The position numbers and the translations under genes are program-made. A DNA stretch of 64,000 bases. Source: Mesostigma viride. Its lineage: Eukaryota; Streptophyta; Mesostigmatophyceae; Mesostigmatales; Mesostigmataceae. Position 1 is the stretch's first letter; each line of letters starts with the position of its first letter. The stretch spans positions 527,471 through 591,470 of the forward strand of contig RPFO01000584.1 of NCBI GenBank assembly GCA_009746045.1, read 5' to 3'. Shown one piece after another: positions 51,853-60,556 of the stretch. A model generated the notes under the pieces. The model searched no databases, was not told where the DNA came from, and saw only the letters and a program-made list of their open reading frames with translations.

Positions 51853-52022
51853 ATGGTGGTGCAGGTGCCCTGGTGCACCTAGAGCAGGGGTAGCTTACAT
51901 TCCCACCCTTGCATGAAGTAGCCTAGAATGTGCATGAAGCAGCCATATGCCCCTTCTCAGGGATATGTGCTACATTTACTCCCAACGGAGTGATGTTGAT
52001 AACTAATTAATTAATTAATGAC
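51853..52022 (+). repeat. Dispersed repeat with (TTAA)n tail, second copy
   Basis: CATGGTGGTGCAGGTGCC, GCACCTAGAGCAGGGGTAGC, CAGCCATATGCCCCTTCTCA, GGATATGTGCTACATTTACT, CCCAACGGAGTGATGTT, then AACTAATTAATTAATTAATG. It is related to 19185-19310 and 27087-27150. Confidence 0.7.
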
Positions 52023-52506
52023 ATCATATTAATTTTTAAAATCATTATTGATAGCAACACTACCTTGTTAGCATTTGTTACCATTCAGGGCTCCAAATGC
52101 CCTGAGGCGTTGTTCAAGGTCTGAACAACCGTAATTCATTGTGGCTGTTAAGTTCCAGCTTCGTCGGGCATAATTCGTCTAACTATCTAAGTGCAAACGT
52201 TGTTTGGAAGGGACTCATTTTGGCCTTAATTAAGGATCTGGAGCAGGAGCACGTATTCCATGGACTGATGGGGGTGGGTGCATTAGAACTGAGCCGCGAA
52301 GACTAGCTGATCTCACTCTAATCTTATATACCAAGTTGTCTCCTTGATAATATACAAAGTTGTCTCTCTTAATACAAAATCCTAACTACTCTACTCAGTC
52401 ACGCACCCCTTCCTCCTGGCGTGGGGGAGGGGGGGCTCTTACATCGCCATGCGTCCAGGCATGATTTGTCTCGCTTCATCTACCATGATTGCCTTTAATT
52501 TGACCA
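52023..52506. other. AT-rich non-coding
   Basis: No gene is supported. Confidence 0.45.
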
Positions 52507-52740
52507 TTAATTAATTAATTAATTAATTAAGAACATCCATCCATCCATCCCTCCCTCCCTCCCTCCCTCCCTCCCTCCCTCCCTCCCTCCCTCCCTCCCT
52601 CCCTCCCTCCCTCCCTCCCTCCCTCCCTCCCTCCCTCCCTCCCTCCTCCCTCCCTCCCTCCCTCCCTCCCTCCCTCCCTCCCTCCCTCCCTCCCTCCCTC
52701 CCTCCCTCCCTCCCTCCCTCCCTCCCTCCCTCCCTCCATC
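52507..52740. repeat. (ATTA)n followed by (CCCT)n
   Basis: ATTAATTAATTAATTAATTA at 52507-52530, then CATCCATCC and about 190 bp of CCCT with one CCTCCC interruption. Confidence 0.95.
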
Positions 52741-52957
52741 CATGATGAAATTTGGTCGGGTAAATTGCAATAGACTCGCCTTTTGATGACGAACACGCCG
52801 ATCTAATTTTTGGCAGCCATTGCCCAGGATTTCGCAAGTTATCGCCAGCGGCCTGCCCAGCAGATCTCGCTATTTTTCTGCACATTATGGCGGCACCACG
52901 CATGTGATCAGTGTGCCTGCGCCCCCTGCCCTCGTCTAGGTGCTATTAAACGTAGCT

Positions 52958-54157
52958 ATGGAGGTCCCCGCATCGTCTTCAGCTCTTGCCGCCGATTCTA
53001 TTGATGCCCAGATTGCTGCAAACAAAATCGCCCACGACATTGTCGTCGCCAAGAACGCCGCTAACAAGCGATCCAAGACTTCGGAAGCAACTTCGGAAGC
53101 AACTCCGATAGCTGCTGAAACCTCCTTGCCGGACGCCATTTCTTCCTCATTCTACATGCCAGGCCAGCGTTTGAGCCTGGCAGACATCGATACCTTACTC
53201 GCCTACAATGACGCCGCTGTGACAAGCGTGCTGAAGCTCCGCAACGACAACGACGCCCCGATTCGCCACCCTAAGAGCGGCCAGGTTATGGAGGCTGCTT
53301 CGGATGAATGGCCTCATTGGGATGAGCGCCAGCGTCGGCTTGCCTGTCTTATTTCGTGCTGCCCTGAACTTGTCGAGCTGCCGGCGACGACCATCGCCAG
53401 GCCAGCCCCCGCGACCGATGTTAACGTGCAGCTGCAGGACGTCGCACAGTCTTTTACGACCGTGCAGGGCGACATTAAGGTCCTGACGGAGGCGTCTGCA
53501 GCTGCGACGGCACAATTGCTGGAGCTGAAGAAAGCCATGGCAGCCCCCGCCAAAACTACCACGTTTGCCGACGTCACCGGCAAGCAGTTGACCACCATCG
53601 TTCAACAGGCGGCCAAGTCTGCAGCTACCGCTGCGGTCACCCAGAATGCAGTGCAGCAACGCCAGCGCAATATGGTAATCAAAGGCTTCCAGACAGGCGC
53701 GGCAGCACATGAGACAGCGCACTCACTTGCCGAGGAGCTGCGCGGCCCAGCGTTTCTGGGGAAGATGCAGCTCCAGAACCGTGTTGTCATTGAACGAGCC
53801 ATTCGGCTGCCAGGCCCTCCGGGCCTGGTCGTCGTCACCATGGCCTCCATGCACGACAAACGCCTCGTGCTGGGAGCACGTCGTCTGCTCCAGCCCGGCG
53901 ACTTCAGCCTCGACGAGAACTACACGCCGGCTCAACTGAAGGCGAGGAGCGCGGTGTGGAACAGCACCATCGTCCAGGGGGAGCGGCGTTGCCACCCTCC
54001 ATCGCCTGACTACGTATGCATTGAGTCGTCCCCCTCTTCTTCCCCCTCTTTTTCAACCTCCACCGGCGGGCCGCTTCGGCCACTTGCCGCTTTCTCTTGG
54101 CCTGTTTTTGCGCGATGTCAACGGGATTTTCCATGGTGGCTGTACTTTCGCTCGTAA
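52958..54157 (+). CDS. LINE ORF1-like protein inside the CACTA element
   Basis: About 399 residues from ATG 52958 (MEVPASSSALAADSIDAQIA), one open frame. An Ala-rich N-terminus leads to SFYMPGQRLSLADIDTLLAY. Then comes a coil (LQDVAQSFTTVQGDIKVL) and an RRM-like core: RNMVIKGFQTGAAAHETAHS, VIERAIRLPGPPGLVVVTMA and SLDENYTPAQLKARSAVW. This is the same order as the two other ORF1-like genes in the window, so an RNA-binding ORF1 protein of a non-LTR element is likely. No endonuclease or RT follows, so it is an orphan. The last 50 residues (Ser/Pro-rich) may be out of the original frame. Confidence 0.65.
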   Translation: MEVPASSSALAADSIDAQIAANKIAHDIVVAKNAANKRSKTSEATSEATPIAAETSLPDAISSSFYMPGQRLSLADIDTLLAYNDAAVTSVLKLRNDNDAPIRHPKSGQVMEAASDEWPHWDERQRRLACLISCCPELVELPATTIARPAPATDVNVQLQDVAQSFTTVQGDIKVLTEASAAATAQLLELKKAMAAPAKTTTFADVTGKQLTTIVQQAAKSAATAAVTQNAVQQRQRNMVIKGFQTGAAAHETAHSLAEELRGPAFLGKMQLQNRVVIERAIRLPGPPGLVVVTMASMHDKRLVLGARRLLQPGDFSLDENYTPAQLKARSAVWNSTIVQGERRCHPPSPDYVCIESSPSSSPSFSTSTGGPLRPLAAFSWPVFARCQRDFPWWLYFRS

Positions 54158-54289
54158 TTACGGGTGGTGCATTAAGCGCAGGCTTTCGACCTTCCCTTTC
54201 AACACCAAACTACTCCATCATCTTGTGTAAGTTAGGGTCTTAGGGGCAGTGCAGCTTGTCTGGACGATAGATCATGCAGACAAGCACAC

Positions 54290-54460
54290 GTGACCCTGAC
54301 CGAAATGATTACCAAAAAAGGACAAATGATTACCGATTTTTACCGATGATTACACATGATTACACATGATTACACGTACATGATTACCAAAAAAGGACAA
54401 ATGATTACCGATTTTTACCGATGATTACACATGATTACATATGATTACACCCCCGTATTA
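54290..54460. repeat. 75-bp tandem duplication of GATTACC-rich sequence
   Basis: TGATTACCAAAAAAGGACAA occurs at 54306 and 54381 with the same following text (GATTACCGATTTTTACCGAT, then GATTACACAT repeats). Confidence 0.9.
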
Positions 54461-55045
54461 CATAGGAAGGTGTAACTATGTACTCCACCCTATGTACTCC
54501 AAGAGTACATAGGGTGGCACACTATGTACTCCAAGAGTACATAGTCCGGAGTACATATGATCCGGGATTTCCGAATAGGGGACTGCCGACGCGGTGAGAC
54601 ACGCCCGTATTACATAGGAAGGAGTGACTATGTACTCCACACTATGTACTCCAAGAGTACATAGGGTGGCACACTATGTACTCCAAGAGTACATAGTCCG
54701 GAGTACATATGATCCGGGATTTCCGAATAGGGGACTGCCGACGCGGTGAGACACGCCCGTATTACATAGGAAGGAGTGACTATGTACTCCACACTATGTA
54801 CTCCAAGAGTACATAGGGTGGCACACTATGTACTCCAAGAGTACATAGTGTGGAGTACATATGATCCGGGATTTCCGATTAGGGGACTGCCGACGCGGTG
54901 AGACACGCCCGTATTACTTAGGAAGGAGTGACTATGTACTCCACACTATGTACTCCAAGAGTACATAGGGTGGCACACTATGTACTCCAAGAGTACATAG
55001 TGTGGAGTACATATGATCCGGGATTTCCGAATAGGGGACTGCCGA
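54450..55045. repeat. 152-bp palindromic tandem repeat, about 4 copies
   Basis: CGCCCGTATTAC recurs at 54602, 54754 and 54906 (152-bp period), with a partial unit before. Each unit contains CTATGTACTCC-A-AGAGTACATAG palindromes twice, then GATCCGGGATTTCCGAATAG and GACTGCCGACGCGGTGAGAC. The copies differ at a few bases only. Confidence 0.95.
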
Positions 55046-56089
55046 ACTCGAGGCCCCCAGAGTACCAACTAGGCTGACTATCTAGGTACTCGAGTCACGA
55101 CGCAGTGAGATACGCCAAGCCGCCCGAAGCAGATCTCTGCATGCGCCACGTGTAACGAGGGTTCTGCTTGCGAATTCGAATTGCGATGAGCCGTTGCAGA
55201 CGCGCCGCCTAGATGTTTGAATTTCATCAACGAGCCTTGAACGAGCTGGTAAAGTTTGCCTGCCCTTGCATCACCTTGCGCTGGCTATGCCGATTGCAGT
55301 CCAGCCGACTGATAGTGGTGAAAGAATAAGCGCCCCCCTAAACCCGCATGATCACGATGCTTGAAGAAAAAAAAGCAAAAGGCGCACTAGGATGCATGAC
55401 AAGCCCTTTTGGAGCCCCAGTTTAGCATGATTCGGTCATCCGTTTCCAGCCATCGGCAGCGCCAACTCCGATACAGCTTACTATGGCGTAGTCGGTAGCC
55501 AGCTACACCGCTTTTCTTGCCTTTGTTACTACGTGCAAACTTCAATTCGTTACATCGTGCGCCTGCGGCATATTTAAGAAAGCGGCTGCAAGCGCACCTT
55601 GCTGAGCCAGGTACACAATGTCTTCAGTCAGCGACCGCGTATGCATGCCACGTTTAGTCGCATCGAGTCGCGTAGACAATGCGTTCCGGATTAAATTGTT
55701 CACCGTTCAATTGCTCAGCGCTGCCTGAATGCAGCGCGCTTTATTACTGATTCTGTCCTCTTTGCATGCATTGCAGTCGATTGTATGTTATTTTCACGTT
55801 GTCCATCTTTCCACTCGCTTTCATTGTTTACCAGATACAAAAAGTCTCCCACGAGGTAGGCGACACTTCAATCTCGCTTATTTTACACCTGGCACACCTG
55901 GGCTTCTCTGTATGTGCCGATGCCCATCGTAAGTTGTTGAACGTTTTTTGCCCTCCATGGTTGCCAATTTTACTAGGAGTTCTTAGGAGCTCTCTCTCCA
56001 TTGACTTCTCTGTCTCTTTTGCTTTGGCCATGCCATGTTAGTGTAATGTCTTCCTTGCTGCCATGCTAGCGGGCCCACGTGCTTGTTCC
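55046..56089. other. Unassigned interior of the CACTA element
   Basis: Unique-looking sequence with short open frames only (for example 55729-56041, hydrophobic but without a recognisable domain). No gene is supported. Confidence 0.45.
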
Positions 56090-58140
56090 TTGTCAAAGTA
56101 GGGAGGCTCGCGGGGTGGGTGGCTGGTCATGCTTGTACCTTATCAAGGGAGGGGCCCACGTAGGGTAGGTGGGTGGGCATGCGTGTACCTTGTCAAGGGA
56201 GGGATTCACGTATGGTAGGTGGGTGCACGAGCTTGGTCCTTGTCAAGAGGCACATACGTAGGGTAGGTGAGTGCACGTGCTTGTTACTGGTCAGGGGAGG
56301 CATGGATGTGGGGTAGGCATGTGCACGTGCTTATTCCTTGTCAAGGGAGGGACGCACGTAGTGTAGGTGAGTTCATGTGCTTGTTCCTTGTCAAAGGAGG
56401 GGTGCACACAGGGTGGGTGGGTGCACGTGCTCGTTCCTTGTCAAGGGAGGCATGCATGTGGGGTAGGCATGTGCACGTGCTTGTTTCATGTCAAGGGAGG
56501 GATGCAGGTAGGGTAGGTGGGTGGGCTTGCTTGTTCCTTGTCAAGGGAGGGATGCACGTACGGTAGATGAGTGCACATGCTTGTTCCTTGTCAAAGGAGG
56601 GGGGCATGTGGAGTAGGAATGTGCACATGGTTGTTCCATGTCAAGGGAGGGATGCAGGTAGGGTAGGTGGGTGGGCATGCTTGTACCTTATCAAGGGAGG
56701 GGCGGACATAGGGTTAGTGGGTGCACGTGCTTGTTCGATGTCAAAGGAGGGACGCATGTGGGGTAGGCATGTGCACATGCTTGTTCCATGTCACAGGAGG
56801 GATGCACGTAGGGTAGGTGGGTGCACGTGCTTGTTACTGGTCAGGGGAGGCATGGATGTGGGGTAGGCATGTGCACGTGCCTATTCCTTGTCAAGGGAGG
56901 GACGCGCGTAGTGTAGGTGAGTTCATGTGCTTGTTCCTTGTCAAAGGAGGGGTGCACACAGGGTGGGTGGGTGCACGTGCTCGTTCGATTCTTGTCAAGG
57001 GAGGCATGCATGTGGGGTAGGCATGTGCACGTGCTTGTTCCTTGTCAAAGGAGGGGTGCACATAGGGTAGGTGGGTGCACGTGCCCGTTCGATTCTTGTC
57101 AAGGGAGGCATGCATGTGGGGTGGGGCATGTGCACGTGCTTGTTCCTTGTCAAGGGAGGGACGCACGTAGTGTAGGTGAGTTCATGTGCTTGTTCCTTGT
57201 CAAAGGAGGGGTGCACATAGGGTGGGTGGGTGCACGTGCTCGTTCCTTGTCAAGGGAGGCATGCATGTGGGGTAGGCATGTGCACGTGCTTGTTTCATGT
57301 CAAGGGAGGGATGCAGGTAGGGTAGGTGGGTGGGCTTGCTTGTTCCTTGTCAAGGGAGGGATGCACGTGCGGTAGATGAGTGCACATGCTTGTTCCTTGT
57401 CAAAGGAGGGGGGCATGTGGAGTAGGAATGTGCACATGGTTGTTCCATGTCGAGGGAGGGATGCAGGTAGGGTAGGTGGGTGGGCATGCTTGTACCTTAT
57501 CAAGGGAGGGGCGGACATCGGGTAGGTGGGTGCACGTGCTTGGTCCTTGCCAAGGGAGGGATTCAGTACGGTAGGTGAGTGCACATGCGTGTTCCTTGTC
57601 GAAGGAGGGGGGCACTTAGGGTAGGTGGGTGCACGTGCTTGTTGCTTGTCAAGAGGCACGTACATAGGGTTGGTGGGTGCACGTGCTTGTTCCGTGTCAC
57701 AGGAGGGATGCACGTAGGGTAGGTGGGTGCACGTGCTTGTTACTGGTCAGGGGAGGCATGGATGTGGGGTAGGCATGTGCACGTGCCTATTCCTTGTCAA
57801 GGGAGGGACGCGCGTAGTGTAGGTGAGTTCATGTGCTTGTTCCTTGTCAAAGGAGGGGTGCACACAGGGTGGGTGGGTGCACGTGCTCGTTCGATTCTTG
57901 TCAAGGGAGGCATGCATGTGGGGTAGGCATGTACACGTGCTTGTTCCTTGTCAAAGGAGGGGTGCACATAGGGTAGGTGGGTGCACGTGCCCGTTCGATT
58001 CTTGTCAAGGGAGGCATGCATGTGGGGTAGGGCATGTGCACGTGCTTGTTCCTTGTCAAGGGAGGGACACAACAGGGTATGTGGGTGGTTTTGCTGGTTC
58101 CTTGCCATGGGAGGGACGTAATAGGGTAGGTGAGTGCACG
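56090..58140. repeat. 50-bp minisatellite, about 41 copies, with a 906-bp higher-order repeat
   Basis: The unit is GTGCACGTGCTTGTTCCTTG, then TCAAGGGAGGGATGCACGTA and GGGTAGGTGG with variants. TCAAGG/TCAAAG anchors fall every 50 bp (56341, 56391, 56441). The stretch at 56817-57020 recurs almost exactly at 57723-57926, a 906-bp spacing, so blocks of units were duplicated. Confidence 0.94.
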
Positions 58141-58854
58141 CATCATTTTTTTCCTTATTCTCAGCCCATCAACTAGAACTTTCAGCTGCCAGTCCTCACT
58201 AGTCTACGACCGTAACTGCATTCGGGTTCATGTTAAATACGTTGCGTTTTTCTTGGACGGCATGGAAGATGCTGTCATTTTCAAGAGAGGGATGCACGTA
58301 CGTATTGGTGGTGGTGCACGCATCGTCCCTTTTCTTACTAGTTGCCTGTGTACTAGAAATTTCAACTGCTATTCCTCGCTACCGTATGGCCGTAACTGCA
58401 TTCGGGGCATTTTGCGTTTTTTATGAGTGCGTGACAGTTGCTGTCTTACTTGGACAAAGGCGGAATGAACTGCAGGCAATCCGGAATGATTAAGACGGGA
58501 AGTTGGTCAACTCGCACCAAAAGCGGAGCCGCCACATGGACGGCGGTACCTTTCAAATCAACATGGGCGATTATCCCTGGCCGAGCGGACTTGAGGGTGA
58601 CAACAGCTTCAAGACGCCACCCTCATCGGCCAAGGTTCTACTGCCGTAACGGCTTAATTTATTACCTAAGATGTTCCGTGAACTTCATGTGCGTCATCTC
58701 CACGATTTCATCATGAAGCCCACGTTGACAACATCGGATGGAAGTGATTCGTGCAATTGATTATTAATGACTTCTTAAACATTTTAATGAAATGCCTAAT
58801 TCAAAAATGCATCTTGAAAAGCACCATATCATGCAAGCCACTCACCATAGCCGG
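58141..58854. other. Unassigned; possible remnants of coding sequence
   Basis: A local duplication is visible: CGTAACTGCATTCGGG at 58210 and 58392, and GCATCGTC/GCATCATT nearby. Short open text is not recognisable. No gene is called. Confidence 0.4.
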
Positions 58855-59391
58855 GGTCAATGCATTTTAGAATTCGGGGCCATAACCCGGACAGGCTGCG
58901 TTGTAGGCATGGGTTACTACTATTACTGGGGCATAACCGGCCCCGTAACCACCGCAGTAGCCAGGGTCAACTACTGGGCCGTAACTACTGCAGGTTACGG
59001 GACGGTTGACGGACCCGTAACCAGGCCAGTAGCCAGGCCCGGTTATCAGAACTGGTCCCGTAACCATGCCGGTAACCCATCCCGGTTCTCAGAACTGGTC
59101 CCGTAACCATGCCAGTTTACCGCCCGGTAACTTCTACTTGGGCCGTAACCATGACCGTAACCCAGATAGGTTACGGGCATGGTTACGGCTCCGGTAAAAG
59201 TTACCGCCCAGTAAACGTTCCGGTAACTATTACCGCCCGGTAACCATTACCGGCCGGTATTTAGTCTGTCGCGTTTAAGGTTACCGGCCGGTAACCTGGC
59301 CGGTAACCATAAACGTACATGGTTACTGGCCAGTAACCGCCCCGGTAACCTCAACCGGGGCGTTTACGCCCCGTAAAATTAACTCCTAGTG
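58855..59391. repeat. Right GTAACC subterminal array and TIR
   Basis: About 30 GGTAAC/GTTACC-type motifs lie between 58870 and 59360, with CCGGTAACC palindromes, ending GTAAAATTAACTCCTAGTG. Open frames here (Tyr/Val/Pro-rich) are by-products. Confidence 0.9.
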
Positions 59392-59393
59392 TG

Positions 59394-60556
59394 AGTGCAG
59401 CCCCCCGGCAGGTTACCCGCGTGGGCACACCTCGCAAGGTGTGGCCGGGCCCGGGAGACCCGCGAGTATCATGGGCCATCATGACGATGATACTCACAAT
59501 GCAGGGCGACTACCACCGTTGCCCAAGTTGTCGGATATTCCCAAGTTTAAACCCGACTGCTCCTACCAAGAGTTTGAGGCTTGGGAGATTGCAGTGTCTC
59601 AGAAGATCGACATCTGGGAGACATACAATCGCAAGCTCTTGGACGAGGATATCAAGGTCAAGCTGGTGTCCAGCGAGGCACTGGCTCCCGATGTGAGACA
59701 AGCTCTCCATTGCGAAAGCGCCCTGGCCAATGGCTTCCCCAGCAGCTTGGCTGAATTATTTCGGCGAGCACGGGCCAAGTACCTGCCACCCGACCAAGAC
59801 AAGCTGGACCGGGAGGCTTTTGGGGCGTTCAAGCAGGGGAACCTGAGCTATCGGGAATATATGACCAAGTTCGAGCTTCTAGCTGGGCGGGTTGATGACC
59901 TGATGGGCCCAGAAGCCTTGGCAAGGTTCTATGAGGGCTTGCAACCCGAATTCCGGGATGAGGTGAAGCGGAAATTCGCCCACCTCTCCTGGGCTCAATG
60001 GAACCTGCAGGACATCAAGACCTACCTAGCGGAGATAGCTCCCTTGGTGCAGCGGACCCCAAAACCCCGCGTGAATGCACTGGAACTCAATGAGCTGGGA
60101 TTCGCCCCCGTGTGGGTGGATGAGCTACAGTGCGAGGTCCTGGACATTAATGCCTTGGACACTTCCCGGATTCAGTGCTACCACTGCAACCGCGTGGGGC
60201 ACATCAAACGTGAGTGCCCTGATCTCCCTCCGCTGGACCAGGCCCCGCCTGTGCAACGCAACAACTTCCAAGCGGCCTCCCCGCAAATGGCCTCGAGGCC
60301 ACCACCGGCGCGAAATATGCGCACAGCTCCCAGTGCGGGTGAGCGTGCCCGACGCTTGCAACAAGCGCGCCAACAGCCCCGGCTGTACCAACAACCCAAG
60401 GCGCCCCCAAGCGCCTACCAGCAAGCTGGGCATGCCCTCAACCAACTGGATGCCGCAGACGCGGCCGAGCCTGATGATGGCTCTTCCGCGGCCGCATCCG
60501 GCCACCTGCGAGGCACACCGGTGGACGAGGGGCCTGCAGGAGAGGCGTTGGACTGA
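59394..60556 (+). CDS. gypsy gag, 3' part with zinc knuckle
   Basis: Open from the CACTA border (ECSPPAGYPRGHTSQGVAGP) to TGA 60554. The capsid region has FKPDCSYQEFEAWEIAVSQK, FGAFKQGNLSYREYMTKFEL and RFYEGLQPEFRDEVKRKFAH, a typical retrotransposon gag domain that assembles the particle. One CCHC knuckle, CYHCNRVGHIKREC, binds nucleic acid, followed by a Pro/Gln-rich tail. The pol frame is open across the gag stop one frame back, so a -1 frameshift could link them. Confidence 0.9.

Larger units (their letters stand above)
48615..59391. mobile_element. 10,777-bp CACTA-type (En/Spm-like) element in gypsy gag
   Basis: The terminal inverted repeat CACTAGGAGTTAATTT is perfect over 16 bp at 48615-48630 and 59376-59391. 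TG flanks both sides (48613-48614 and 59392-59393). Subterminal arrays of GTAACC/GGTTAC in both orientations lie inside each end, a CACTA hallmark. Removal of 10,779 bp (a multiple of 3) rejoins gag exactly. CACTA elements usually give 3-bp copies, so a 2-bp copy is slightly odd. No TNP2-like transposase was recognised. It contains a broken multi-exon gene, a LINE ORF1 and several tandem repeats. Confidence 0.9.

Noticed and set aside
52519-52903. Gly/Arg/Glu-rich proteins on the - strand
   Set aside because: They come from the CCCT microsatellite.
56267-58176. Repeated Cys/Gly/His-rich open frames, and Pro/Thr-rich ones on the other strand
   Set aside because: Created by the 50-bp minisatellite; no start context or domain.
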